Positions 40,713-48,939 of a DNA stretch of 64,000 nucleotides are shown here, one piece after another. Position numbers and translations under genes: made by a program. Location: positions 620,001 to 684,000 of the forward strand of contig NZ_JACCJZ010000020.1 in NCBI RefSeq assembly GCF_013425765.1, written 5' to 3'. The first letter of the stretch is position 1. The number at the start of each line of letters is the position of its first letter. Origin of the DNA: Luteimonas deserti (GTDB lineage: Bacteria > Pseudomonadota > Gammaproteobacteria > Xanthomonadales > Xanthomonadaceae). The notes under the pieces were generated by a model, which saw nothing but the letters and a program-made list of their open reading frames with translations, was not told the DNA's origin and searched no databases.

Positions 40713-42911
40713 TCAGGGCCGCGACAGGTAGCCGGCGAACGGATCCACCGCGCGTGAATCAAGCGGCGCGCCGTTGGAGTTCGGGCGCACCTCGAAGTGC
40801 AGATGGGCATCGCCGGTCGACGGGGTGTTGCCGGTGCGGCCCAGCGTGCCCACCTGGGTACTGGTCGTCACGTCCTGACCAACCCGCACGCCGATTGTGT
40901 CGAGATGCGCATACACCGTCTGCAGGCGCGTGGTCGGGTCGTACACGATCACCGTGTTGCCGTAGCCGCTCATCTGGCCGGCGAAGATGACCTCGCCGTT
41001 GCTGTACGACTCCACCCGGGCGCCGACGGGGCCGTTGATGTCCACGCCCATGTGCGTCCGTCCGCCCGCGCGCGCGGTACCGAACTCGCCTTCACCCTCG
41101 CCGGGCTTGTCCGCCCGGTTGATGGTGAACTGGCCCGGCACCGGCCAGCGGTCCCCGGCACCGGCGCGTTGCAGCGCCTGGAACGTCGTCGGGCCGAGGA
41201 TGCCCGTCGCCTGCACGCCGTTGTCGGCCTGGAAGTCCCGCAGTGCGGCTTCGGTCCGCGTTCCGAAGTTTCCGTTCTCCGCGGCCGCGTCGGCCGCGGT
41301 CATGTGCTCGAGGGCGACCAGCCGCTCGTGCAGACCCTGAATCACGGAGGCGTTCGCATTCCGCTCGACGCCGACGCCGCCGAGTACCGCGTCCATCGCT
41401 GCCCGTGTATCCGGCCCGTAGTCGCCGTCGACGCGCAGCCCCGCTGCGGACTGGAAACTGCGCACGGCGCCTTCGGTGGCGGGGCCGAAGATGCCGCTGC
41501 CGGCGGTCGCGGTCGACGCGTCGAGCACGCCGAGCCTGACAAGGGCCGTCTGCACGGCAGCCACGCCGTCGCCGGTCGCACCACGCTGCAGGATCCCCGC
41601 GGGCAATGCGCCGGCCGAGCCGGCGGGCGGCGCCGGCGTCGCCCCGTCGTCCGGTTGCACGGCCCGCGCGAACGCAGCGCGCGTGTCGGGCCCGTAGATA
41701 CCGTCAGCGGCGATGCCCGCGTTGCGCTGGAAGGCGGTGAGCGCAGCCTCGGTCGCCGGACCGAAAGTGCCACGCCCGGCTGCCGCGGTTCCGGCGTCGA
41801 GCAAGCCGAGTCCCACCAGGGCATCCTGCACCGCGGCGACCTGCGCACCGCTGTCGCCGCGGCGGAAAACGCCCTGCGGCAACGCGCCATTGCCATCCGG
41901 CGCCGTGGGCGGCGCAGGCTGCGAGGTCGGCGGCGCCGCGTCCAGGCCGAACAGGCTGCGTCCGGTCGCGTCGTCGAGCAGCCCGGTCGGCGGCAAGCCG
42001 TTGGCGGCCTGGAACGCGCGGATGGCGCCCGACGTGTTCGGGCCGAACTCGGCGTCGACGAATCCCGCACGCTGCGCCTGAGGCACCGCATCGACATCGA
42101 GCAGCCGTTGCTGCACCGCGCCCACGCCGCCGTACAGGCGCGAGGCCACCGCCTGGGTGGCCTCGCCGGAGGTGATGCGGCCGTCGCGGTTGAAATCGAG
42201 ACCGGCGTTCTGCGTGTACTCGATATTGCCACGCACGAAATCACGCCCGGCCGGGGTGCGCAGCGTCGCATCCGGATCCGGCGTGGCGCGTCCCGACAGC
42301 ACCGAGGTGTAGACGCCCTCGAGCGTGCCGAGCCGACCTTCGTATTGGGCGAAGTACTGCTCGACCACGTCGAGCTGCTGCACCGGGCTCATGCGCGCCA
42401 GGGCCTCGACGCTGGTGCCCAGCGCGCGCGCGGTCGCGGGAATGAACTGGATCAGTCCGGTGGCGTTCGACACGGGGTTGACCGTGGATGCGCTGAAGGC
42501 GCCGCCGGTCTCGAAGCTCATCACGGCCATCAGATGCTCGGGCCGCGCGCCGATCCGCGCGGCGATCTCCTCGACCTTCGCGATGAATTCGGGGGTGACG
42601 TTGGCATTGCCGCGTACGCCCTGGATCGACTGGTAATCGAAGCCGGTCGGCGCATCCGCGCCGTCGGGTGTCGCCGCCCGGGCGGCGGCGGGCATGGACA
42701 GGTTGTCGCCCGGATAGACCATGTCCGGATTGGCGATGCCGTTGGCCTCCGCCAGCAACCGCGGGTCCACGCCCAGCAGGGCGGCCACGTCGCCGAGCGT
42801 CTGCCCGGATTGCACGGTGTAGCGTGCGCAGGCACCGGCGCCGCTGTCCCAGGGCGCGAAGGCGTGGCGGTCGGTCGTCGCGGGGGTACGCAGGTCGACG
42901 GCGGATGACAT
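40713..42911 (-). CDS. Multidomain peptidoglycan hydrolase: LysM, lysozyme-like, four PG-binding, M23
   Basis: A 732-residue protein with an unusual stack of domains. LysM lies at 29-75 (YTVQSGQTLGDVAALLGVDP). A lysozyme/transglycosylase-like part at 103-215 has SFETGGAFSAS with Glu134 and GLIQFIPATARALGTS. DFNRDGRITSGE (239-250) is an EF-hand-like loop. Four PG-binding modules lie at about 265-320, 345-415, 440-510 and 525-582. An M23 endopeptidase at 587-728 keeps both metal motifs (His620/Asp624, His669, His703/His705). The N terminus (MSSAVDLRTPATTDRHAF) has no signal peptide, so export would need a specialised system or lysis. No XVIPCD-like tail follows the M23 part. GGAG precedes the ATG at 42911. 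Two lipoprotein genes follow. Confidence 0.9.
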   Translation of the reverse strand: MSSAVDLRTPATTDRHAFAPWDSGAGACARYTVQSGQTLGDVAALLGVDPRLLAEANGIANPDMVYPGDNLSMPAAARAATPDGADAPTGFDYQSIQGVRGNANVTPEFIAKVEEIAARIGARPEHLMAVMSFETGGAFSASTVNPVSNATGLIQFIPATARALGTSVEALARMSPVQQLDVVEQYFAQYEGRLGTLEGVYTSVLSGRATPDPDATLRTPAGRDFVRGNIEYTQNAGLDFNRDGRITSGEATQAVASRLYGGVGAVQQRLLDVDAVPQAQRAGFVDAEFGPNTSGAIRAFQAANGLPPTGLLDDATGRSLFGLDAAPPTSQPAPPTAPDGNGALPQGVFRRGDSGAQVAAVQDALVGLGLLDAGTAAAGRGTFGPATEAALTAFQRNAGIAADGIYGPDTRAAFARAVQPDDGATPAPPAGSAGALPAGILQRGATGDGVAAVQTALVRLGVLDASTATAGSGIFGPATEGAVRSFQSAAGLRVDGDYGPDTRAAMDAVLGGVGVERNANASVIQGLHERLVALEHMTAADAAAENGNFGTRTEAALRDFQADNGVQATGILGPTTFQALQRAGAGDRWPVPGQFTINRADKPGEGEGEFGTARAGGRTHMGVDINGPVGARVESYSNGEVIFAGQMSGYGNTVIVYDPTTRLQTVYAHLDTIGVRVGQDVTTSTQVGTLGRTGNTPSTGDAHLHFEVRPNSNGAPLDSRAVDPFAGYLSRP

Positions 42912-43549
42912 GGCGTTCTCCGGAGCGTGGATTGCGGGCGTGTGCGTATTCTCGCGTCGCCGGCGCACGGATACAGGTAGGGCGTGCCCTAGCGTGGCCC
43001 CATGCGGGCGACTGCCTGCGGGAATCCGGCGCCATCGTCCTGCGTACCGGCCTGCGATTGCGCAGTCGCGCCGCCCACGTTGCCCCCGAGCCGTCCTGGC
43101 GGCCGGACGGGCAGAGCGGCGACCGTCCGCGGCGGCCCGGCCCGCCTGGACCGCGATCGCCGGCACGCCGACCGATCGTCGGACCGGCCCTGGCTTGGTG
43201 TGCCTGCCGTCGGTCGCGCATGACGACCCACGGGATTGCGCCGTCCGATACTGGAGCCACGTCGACGCCGGTTCGCCGATTGGGGCCGGCCGGGAGGCCT
43301 CGCGGACCGATGCGCCCGCGGCCAACGGCCTGTTGGCCGGAGCATCCGGCCACGTCCTCCCACCCGCGTTTCGAGCCCGTCTCCCGCCGCATTGCTGTCC
43401 CAGGCGAGCAGCGATGACAGTGCCGACGACGACGCAGGCGCGAATGCACGCACCGCGCCATCGGCCCGCACGCGGCCATCCGGTGTCACCTGCCCGACGG
43501 CGTCACCCGCGGCAGCGCGCAGACCCGATGTCTGCGGCGGCGATGGTGT
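42912..43549 (-). other. Intergenic region upstream of the PG hydrolase, no confident gene
   Basis: Some 640 bp separate the hydrolase start from the phospholipase stop on the same strand. The frame that continues past the phospholipase stop remains open to 42989 from a GTG at 43489; its first 37 or so residues (TPDGRVRADGAVRAF and following) have a natural composition, but the rest turns Arg/Pro-rich. It could be a decayed or very short gene. Apart from the promoter/palindrome entry at 42948-42991 I see no other structure. Confidence 0.45.
42948..42991 (-). promoter_or_regulatory. Candidate promoter and palindrome upstream of the PG hydrolase gene
   Basis: On the minus strand a -10-like GAGAAT (42948-42953) lies 37 bp before the ATG at 42911. 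Centred about 43 bp upstream of the likely transcription start is a perfect palindrome, TAGGGC-GT-GCCCTA (42978-42991), in a position typical of an activator site. It suggests the gene is controlled rather than constitutive. No -35 match is convincing. Confidence 0.4.
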
Positions 43550-44692
43550 CTAGAACCACTCCAGCAGTGAGATGCCCAGACCCACGTAGGTCGCCTTGTG
43601 GTTGTAGTCGATCAGGCTTTCGCCGTAACCGTCGAATATCTGCACATGACCACGGAAGTTGCGGTGGATCGGAAAGCCCCAGTCGAACTGCAGCGCGCCT
43701 CGCGAGCGATCGCCGCCGCGCAGGGTATGGCGGGCCATCAGCGAGAACTCGTGCTCGCCGCGCACATGGGTGAGAGTCGCATCGCCACGCCCCATGTAAT
43801 CCTCCATATCCGGATTGTCGTCGTCGTTGCCGTCCGACAGACGGATCCACGGGCGCACCATCAGCGCCCAGTCCTCGCGATCGAAGCCCACGTTGAAGAT
43901 GACCCGGTTCCAGCTGCGCGACAGCGGATCGCCGCGTCCGTTGGACTGGTGGTTGATCCCCACGCCCGCCATCCGGCCGCTCCAGCCGCCGGGCAGCCGG
44001 TAGCCGGTGCGGAACGCCATCAGCACTTCCGGCTCGTAATTGGTCTCCCGGAACGGCCGCGACTCGTCGGTGCTGTAGACCTGCCAACGCGAGCTCTGGG
44101 TGTAACCCATCCAGATGTCGCCGTTGCTGCCGAACAGGTTTTCCACCGCCTTGGTCTTGAAGCTGATCTGGAACTTCGCCTCCAGGTGGTCCAGTGCCTG
44201 CGGCACCTGCACCACGTTGTCGGGATTGGGCGAGGTCGGTGCGCGGTTCACATCCGAGGTCCAGAACGCAGGCAACAGATAGACGGGCTTGTACGCGCGC
44301 AGGTTGAAGATGCCGAGCTTGGAATCCTTGGCGAGTTCCCAGCGGCTGTCGAGCAGGGAACCCTGGCCGGCATTGGCGATCGCATCGGCCAGGCGCGAGG
44401 TACCGTCGTGCGCGTACAGGTTGCGGCCGCCGCGTGGCGTGTCGGCCATCGCGTCGGCGCGCACCGCAGGGTTGTCCAGCAGGGCCCGGGCCTGCGCGGC
44501 CTCGGTGTCCGCCGCGGCCGACGTGCGCGCCTGACGGCCCAGCGCGGCGTCGTAACAGGCGAGACGCTGGGCATCGGTTTCGACCGCCACGCAGGCCTCG
44601 ACGCTGGCGGGAGCGGACGGCGCCGGCTGCGCCAGAGCGAATGACGATGCGCCGGCAAGGGCGACGGACAGGGAGGCGCGGGTCAATCTCAT
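43550..44692 (-). CDS. pldA: Outer-membrane phospholipase A
   Basis: The 380-residue protein has a signal peptide (MRLTRASLSVALAGASSFALA), a long N-terminal extension including a disulfide-capable pair (EACVAVETDAQRLACYD), and the OMPLA barrel. The active site is GINHQSNGRGDPLSRSWNR with His248 and Ser250; Asn and acidic residues complete the calcium-dependent triad. It ends in Phe (LLEWF), as outer-membrane proteins recognised by BAM do. It hydrolyses misplaced outer-leaflet phospholipids as a dimer. The start overlaps the mscS stop by 4 nt, so the two envelope-stress genes are translated together. Confidence 0.93.
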   Translation of the reverse strand: MRLTRASLSVALAGASSFALAQPAPSAPASVEACVAVETDAQRLACYDAALGRQARTSAAADTEAAQARALLDNPAVRADAMADTPRGGRNLYAHDGTSRLADAIANAGQGSLLDSRWELAKDSKLGIFNLRAYKPVYLLPAFWTSDVNRAPTSPNPDNVVQVPQALDHLEAKFQISFKTKAVENLFGSNGDIWMGYTQSSRWQVYSTDESRPFRETNYEPEVLMAFRTGYRLPGGWSGRMAGVGINHQSNGRGDPLSRSWNRVIFNVGFDREDWALMVRPWIRLSDGNDDDNPDMEDYMGRGDATLTHVRGEHEFSLMARHTLRGGDRSRGALQFDWGFPIHRNFRGHVQIFDGYGESLIDYNHKATYVGLGISLLEWF

Positions 44693-45783
44693 GCGGTGGT
44701 GTCCTTGGGGTTGAGCAGGTTCTGCTCGCTGGTGAGTGCCTCGGCGACCTGCGGGTCGATATCACGGTTCACGGAGGTATCCACGCCGAGACTGGTGGCC
44801 GGCTCGACTTCGATAGCCGGCTCCGCTGCTCCGGCGGCGTCGGCGCGCCCCAGCAGCACATGGCTCGTGTTGCGGGGAGTTTCGATGCCCGCTCGCCAGA
44901 ACGCGCCTTTGACGAGGCGGATCGCCTCGCTCCGCGTCTTGCCCAGATCGCTCGTGCGCTGATCGATCCAGCCGAAGAAGCGCAAGGTGATTCCCGACGG
45001 CGTCGCCTCGACCACGGTCCAGGACGGCGCCGGGGTGTCGAGGACACCGTCGATGCCTGCGATCTCGGCCAGCGCGAGGGTCTGTGCGCGCCGGATCGAC
45101 TGGCTCTGGTCGATCTGGAAACTGAAATCGAAACGCCGGGTCGGGTTGCTGGTGAAGTTGAGCAGCACCGCCTTGAACACCAGCGCGTTCGGCAGGCGCA
45201 GCTCGTTGCCGTCCATCGTCACCAGCACCATGTCGCGCGCGCTGAGCGCGGCCACCCGGCCTTCGTGGTTGTCGATGCGTACCGTGTCGCCCGGCGCGAA
45301 CGGGCGCCGGAGGCTCAGCAGCACGCCGGCGATGTAATTCTCGGCGATGTCCTTGAAGGCGAAGCCCAGGGCGAGCCCGAGTACGCCGGCCGAACCCAGC
45401 AGAGCACCGACCAGCGCGGTCGCGTTGAGCAGGTCGAGGGCCACGAGGACGCCAGCGATGAGGATCACCGCCCGCACGACGCGCCTGATCAGCCCGTCGA
45501 GATACGGATTGCGCGTGCGCAGCCGCAGCCAGTGCAGCCGGTTCGAGACGAAGCGCGCCACCTGCGCCGCGACGAGCACGATGACGACGGCCGCCAGAAG
45601 CAGCGGCAGGCTGGCGATCAGCCGGCCGATGCGTGCATACGCTTCCTCGTAGACCGCGTCGAAACGGCCGAGGACGTCCACGTCCGGAACGACCACCGCA
45701 TCGGGCGCAACCGCGGGGGAGGCGAGTACATCTGCCGGGGTCATGCACAGGAGCAGGCACAGCAGGACGAGGATCCGGGCCAT
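44689..45783 (-). CDS. MscS-type mechanosensitive ion channel
   Basis: A 364-residue protein with a signal-like first helix (MARILVLLCLLLCMTPADVLA), two or three transmembrane helices (LPLLLAAVVIVLVAAQVA; AVILIAGVLVALDLLNATALV), the Gly/Ala-rich pore helix GSAGVLGLALGFAFKDIAENYIAG and the MscS beta domain with RRPFAPGDTVRIDNHEGRV and ELRLPNALVFKAVLLNFT. It should open under membrane tension to release solutes. The ATG at 45783 gives the proper N terminus; the frame remains open further to 45846 without the signal. Coupled to pldA by an ATGA overlap. Confidence 0.9.
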   Translation of the reverse strand: MARILVLLCLLLCMTPADVLASPAVAPDAVVVPDVDVLGRFDAVYEEAYARIGRLIASLPLLLAAVVIVLVAAQVARFVSNRLHWLRLRTRNPYLDGLIRRVVRAVILIAGVLVALDLLNATALVGALLGSAGVLGLALGFAFKDIAENYIAGVLLSLRRPFAPGDTVRIDNHEGRVAALSARDMVLVTMDGNELRLPNALVFKAVLLNFTSNPTRRFDFSFQIDQSQSIRRAQTLALAEIAGIDGVLDTPAPSWTVVEATPSGITLRFFGWIDQRTSDLGKTRSEAIRLVKGAFWRAGIETPRNTSHVLLGRADAAGAAEPAIEVEPATSLGVDTSVNRDIDPQVAEALTSEQNLLNPKDTTA

Positions 45784-45861
45784 GGCGGTCAGAGATCCCG
45801 CCGATACGGGATGAGCGGATGCGCGGGTGTCAGACGGTGCGGGCATCCGGACATTGTCGCG

Positions 45862-46362
45862 TCAGAACCACCACGCGAATGCGAAGAGCCCGAGCATCAG
45901 CACGGCGAGCGAGAGCTTGAGCGCGACCCCCAGCGCGATGCCGACCCACGTACCGAAGCCGACCCGCGTGGCCTGACCGAGTCCGGCCGGACGCAGGTCG
46001 CGCCGGCTGACGAGTTCGCCGGCCACCGCGCCCACGAACGGACCCGCGAACAGGCCGGGAATCCCGAAGAACAGGCCGACGACCGTACCGATGACGGCAC
46101 CGAGCAGCGCGAGGCGACTCGCGCCGACCCGTTTTGCGCCGAGGGCGGTCGCCCAGAAATCGATCAGGAACGAGGCTGCCGTGATCAGGCCGAGCGTGAC
46201 CAGCACCGCTGCACCCACGCGCTCGAAGCCGCCTGCCCAGGCGGCCAGAAGCATGCCTGAAAACAGCAGTGGGAGGCCTGGCAACGCCGGGAGCACGACA
46301 CCCGCGATTCCGATCAGCATCAGAAGCGCCGCGAGCACGTAGAACAGCCCGGTCAGCTCCAT
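45862..46362 (-). CDS. DUF456 family membrane protein
   Basis: A 166-residue protein with about five hydrophobic segments and the family feature of two glycine-zipper-like repeats: VVLPALPGLPLLFSGMLLAAW near the start and GIPGLFAGPFVGAVAGEL in the middle. This matches DUF456, of unknown function. It precedes the mscS-pldA pair on the same strand with 78 bp between, and diverges from the cold-shock gene. ATG at 46362. Confidence 0.88.
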   Translation of the reverse strand: MELTGLFYVLAALLMLIGIAGVVLPALPGLPLLFSGMLLAAWAGGFERVGAAVLVTLGLITAASFLIDFWATALGAKRVGASRLALLGAVIGTVVGLFFGIPGLFAGPFVGAVAGELVSRRDLRPAGLGQATRVGFGTWVGIALGVALKLSLAVLMLGLFAFAWWF

Positions 46363-46418
46363 GCGGATGTCGCCGGATCAGCGTTCGGGGTCGGCGTTTG
46401 GCGCCCTGTTTCACTCGA

Positions 46419-46447
46419 TTGCATTTTCATATTTGCCGGGGTACTTT
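46419..46447 (+). promoter_or_regulatory. Predicted sigma-70 promoter of the cold-shock gene
   Basis: TTGCAT (46419-46424) and TACTTT (46442-46447) are separated by exactly 17 bp in the only AT-rich stretch between DUF456 and cspA. Transcription would begin near 46454 and leave a leader of about 168 nt before the ATG at 46622, a typical feature of cold-shock mRNAs. Confidence 0.6.
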
Positions 46448-46621
46448 GCAGACGCTGTGTTTGTCAAGGTCACCGTGATTCGTGACCCTGCGTGAGTAGG
46501 TTCGTGTTGGCTCGTCCCACCGGTCCGCTGCATCGTCGCACCCGTGTTCTCCTTGCAACCAGCCGCCTGACAGGCGTTTCATCGATCGAAACATCGGACA
46601 GTTCCAGGGAGAGAGAGCAAC

Positions 46622-46828
46622 ATGCCTCGTGAATCAGGTATCGTGAAGTGGTTCAATGACGCCAAGGGGTTTGGCTTCATCAGTCGCGAAAGCGGCGAAG
46701 ACGTCTTCGTGCATTTCCGCGCTATCCAGGGCACCGGCTTCAAGAGCCTGCAGGAAGGGCAGAAGGTCGAGTTCGAAGTGGTCCAGGGCCAGAAGGGCCT
46801 GCAGGCGGATGCGGTCACTCCGCTCTGA
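46622..46828 (+). CDS. CspA-family cold-shock protein
   Basis: A 68-residue single cold-shock domain: [20 protein letters not shown] contains RNP1 (KGFGFI), and DVFVHFRAI is RNP2. It binds single-stranded RNA/DNA and melts secondary structure. The ribosome site is a run of GA repeats (GGGAGAGAGAGCAAC) just before ATG. A long leader and a strong terminator frame it as a single-gene unit. Cold induction is plausible but the leader could equally mark constitutive regulation. Confidence 0.97.
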   Translation: MPRESGIVKWFNDAKGFGFISRESGEDVFVHFRAIQGTGFKSLQEGQKVEFEVVQGQKGLQADAVTPL

Positions 46829-46848
46829 TCCCACATCGCCCCAAATTG

Positions 46849-46878
46849 AAAACCCGGCCTCGCGGCCGGGTTTTTTTA
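46849..46878 (+). terminator. Strong intrinsic terminator after cold-shock gene, likely bidirectional
   Basis: An 11-bp stem (AAAACCCGGCC at 46849-46859 and GGCCGGGTTTT at 46864-46874), 4-nt loop and a run of seven T. The complementary A tract on the left lets it also stop the glycine-zipper gene arriving from the other side (stop at 46906). Confidence 0.93.
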
Positions 46879-46905
46879 TGATCCGGATTCGATCCGTGGC
46901 ATCGA

Positions 46906-47385
46906 TCAATAGACGTAAGCGCGACCGTTCTGCACCCGGACGTAGGCGCCTTCCTGGATGCCACCCAGATCGCTCTGGGTGACGACCGTGGTCCGTCCGT
47001 CCTGCATGCGCACGTGGACGTTGTACTGGCCACCACCCTCGACACGATTCTGGATCGCATTGCCCGCGACCGCGCCGCCCACGGCGCCGGCGCCGATCGC
47101 GACATTGCGCCGCCCCTCGCTGTCGGTGTTCCGGCGTGCGAGCTCTTTCGCCGCGACGGCGCCGACGACGCCGCCGATCAGCGGCCCGGCGATGTTGGGG
47201 TTCGTATTGCCACCGATCGCCTCGATCCGCGTGACGGTGCCACAGTCGTAGCAGTTGGCCGGACGATTGCCGTAGCCGCCGCCGTAGCCGCTGTTGCCGT
47301 AGCCCGAGCCGCCCGGCGACGTGGCGCAGCCGGCGAGTGCGAGCGACGCGGCGACGAGGGCAGTTCCGATCAGACGCTGTTTCAT
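46906..47385 (-). CDS. Glycine-zipper 2TM lipoprotein
   Basis: A 159-residue product with lipobox LAGC (Cys20), then a Gly/Tyr/Ser/Asn-rich stretch (residues 22-42), a Cys pair in NCYDCGTV, a glycine zipper (AGPLIGGVVGAVAAKELARR, then VAIGAGAVGGAVAGNAIQNR) and a C-terminal strand domain (YNVHVRMQDGRTTVVTQ). This is the 17-kDa-antigen/SlyB-like layout seen in outer-membrane lipoproteins that stabilise the envelope. GGAGG stands before the ATG. It shares a terminator with the cold-shock gene. Confidence 0.85.
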   Translation of the reverse strand: MKQRLIGTALVAASLALAGCATSPGGSGYGNSGYGGGYGNRPANCYDCGTVTRIEAIGGNTNPNIAGPLIGGVVGAVAAKELARRNTDSEGRRNVAIGAGAVGGAVAGNAIQNRVEGGGQYNVHVRMQDGRTTVVTQSDLGGIQEGAYVRVQNGRAYVY

Positions 47386-47564
47386 GGGTGTTTCCTCCAC
47401 TGCGTACGCAGCATTGCGGGTCTGGAAGCACGGGCAGCTGCCCGACGTGGCCACGCTAGGGAAGCGCGTGTGAATGGCGCAGCAATTCCACCGGTCCGCG
47501 CGCCGTCTCTCATGTGCGATGCAGTCGGGATTCAGTCGCCGCGATGCTGCGACGCAACAGGCAG

Positions 47565-48011
47565 TCAGTAGAAGCGTACGTCGCGATGGCAGGCGGTGCA
47601 GGCGTCGTCGATCCTGCGCAGCGCGTCCCCGAGCGCCTCGCAGCTTGCGGGCGGGGCGGAGAGCATCGCCTCGACATCCGTACGCAACGCGTCGCCATGG
47701 CTGCCGAACGCCGGGTGGTCGCGCAGCGCCGGAAACGCCGGATCCAGATCGTCGGCCAGCGCACGCAGTGTGCGCAACCGCGGGGCGATGTCCGACGTTG
47801 TGCACGTGCCCGCGCGTACGAGAGCGTCGAGTTGGGCGGACTGCGCTTCGAACAGGCGCATCACTGCGTGGGGGTAATGGACCTGCCAGTCCTTGCGGGC
47901 CTCGATCGCGCGCAACGCCGCGACCAGAAGGAACGCGCCCGCGACGAGACCGACGACCAGCACCACGGCATAGCGCGCGGCGGCGGAAGCAGCAGGTGGG
48001 GGCTGCGACAT
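47565..48011 (-). CDS. Membrane-anchored c-type cytochrome with C-terminal heme site
   Basis: The 148-residue protein has one N-terminal anchor (YAVVLVVGLVAGAFLLVAAL, residues 14-33) and a helical periplasmic part ending in DACTACHRDVRFY, where Cys138, Cys141 and His142 form a CxxCH heme site only six residues from the C terminus. Helical make-up and a heme motif at the very end match class II (cytochrome c'-like) proteins, which bind NO or move electrons. Two more cysteines (Cys70, Cys124) may pair. It could also be a c556-type protein. It diverges from tcdA. Confidence 0.75.
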   Translation of the reverse strand: MSQPPPAASAAARYAVVLVVGLVAGAFLLVAALRAIEARKDWQVHYPHAVMRLFEAQSAQLDALVRAGTCTTSDIAPRLRTLRALADDLDPAFPALRDHPAFGSHGDALRTDVEAMLSAPPASCEALGDALRRIDDACTACHRDVRFY

Positions 48012-48093
48012 CGGCGAGGTCCGCTGGCGGAAGGGCCGCGACCTTAGCACGCCGATGTCGCGCGCCCGGAAGACCGGGCGTGCGGCCGACGGG

Positions 48094-48099
48094 TAGAAT
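48094..48099 (+). promoter_or_regulatory. Predicted -10 element (TAGAAT) of a leaderless tcdA transcript
   Basis: TAGAAT ends 7 nt before the ATG at 48107 and there is no Shine-Dalgarno in the gap, so transcript and coding region would begin together. Confidence 0.5.
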
Positions 48100-48106
48100 T
48101 CGACGC

Positions 48107-48907
48107 ATGAACGAAGACGCGCGCGCCCGGTTTTCCGGCATCGACCGGCTGTATGGACAGGGCACGGTGGCGCGACTCCTCGGGTGCCATGTCGCCATCG
48201 TCGGCCTCGGCGGTGTGGGCTCGTGGGTAGCCGAAGCGCTCGCGCGCAGCGGCGTCGGCATGCTCACCCTGATCGATGCCGACGATCTCTGTGTGTCCAA
48301 TACCAATCGCCAGTTGCCGGCACTCGAAGGCCAATACGGACGCAGCAAGGTGCGGGTGATGGCCGAGCGTTGTCGCGCGATCCATCCCGGGATGACGGCG
48401 CATGCGATCGAGGCCTTCGTGACCCCCGCCAATCTCGACGAGATGCTGGGGCGCGGATACGACCTGGTGATCGATGCCTGCGACAGTTTCCGCAGCAAGG
48501 TCGAGCTGATCGCCTGGTGCCGTCGTCGGAAGCTGCCGGTGCTCACGGTCGGCGCTGCGGGGGGGCGGGTCGATCCGACGCTGGTGCGCGTGCGCGATCT
48601 CTCGCGCACCGAGCACGACGCGATGCTGGCGCTGATCCGCAAGAAGCTGCGCGCGGAGTTCAACTTCCCGAAAGGGCCCAAGCGCTATTTCAGCGTGCCC
48701 GCGGTGTATTCGCTGGAGAACGTCCGCTACCCGCAAGCCGACGGAAGCGTCTGCGGCCTGCGCCCCCAACTGGGGCCCGACGCAGCCTTGAATCTGGACT
48801 GCGGCGGCGGGCTCGGCGCCGCGACCCACATCACCGGTGCGTTCGCGTTCGCGGCTGTCGGCAAGGCGCTGGACCTGTTGCTCAAGCCTCCGCGTGCGGC
48901 GGAGTGA
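48107..48907 (+). CDS. tcdA: tRNA threonylcarbamoyladenosine dehydratase
   Basis: The 266-residue E1-like enzyme has the nucleotide-binding IVGLGGVGSWVAEALARSG (Gly33-Gly38), DADDLCVSNTNRQ (acidic and Asn/Arg residues that contact ATP), DACDSFRSKVELIAWC and GAAGGRVDPT. It closes the ct6A ring on t6A37 of tRNAs in an ATP-dependent step. E. coli TcdA works with the CsdE/CsdA sulfur system; no csd gene lies beside it here. Its length and motifs are complete. It converges with tatD 32 bp away. Confidence 0.94.
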   Translation: MNEDARARFSGIDRLYGQGTVARLLGCHVAIVGLGGVGSWVAEALARSGVGMLTLIDADDLCVSNTNRQLPALEGQYGRSKVRVMAERCRAIHPGMTAHAIEAFVTPANLDEMLGRGYDLVIDACDSFRSKVELIAWCRRRKLPVLTVGAAGGRVDPTLVRVRDLSRTEHDAMLALIRKKLRAEFNFPKGPKRYFSVPAVYSLENVRYPQADGSVCGLRPQLGPDAALNLDCGGGLGAATHITGAFAFAAVGKALDLLLKPPRAAE

Positions 48908-48939
48908 GGTCGTCGCGAGTGGTGACGTGCGAAGCCGCG

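Noticed and set aside
40713-42911. Classification of the cell-wall hydrolase as a known X-T4SS effector
   Set aside because: The M23 domain runs to the last residues and no XVIPCD-type C-terminal domain can be seen, so the class cannot be assigned.
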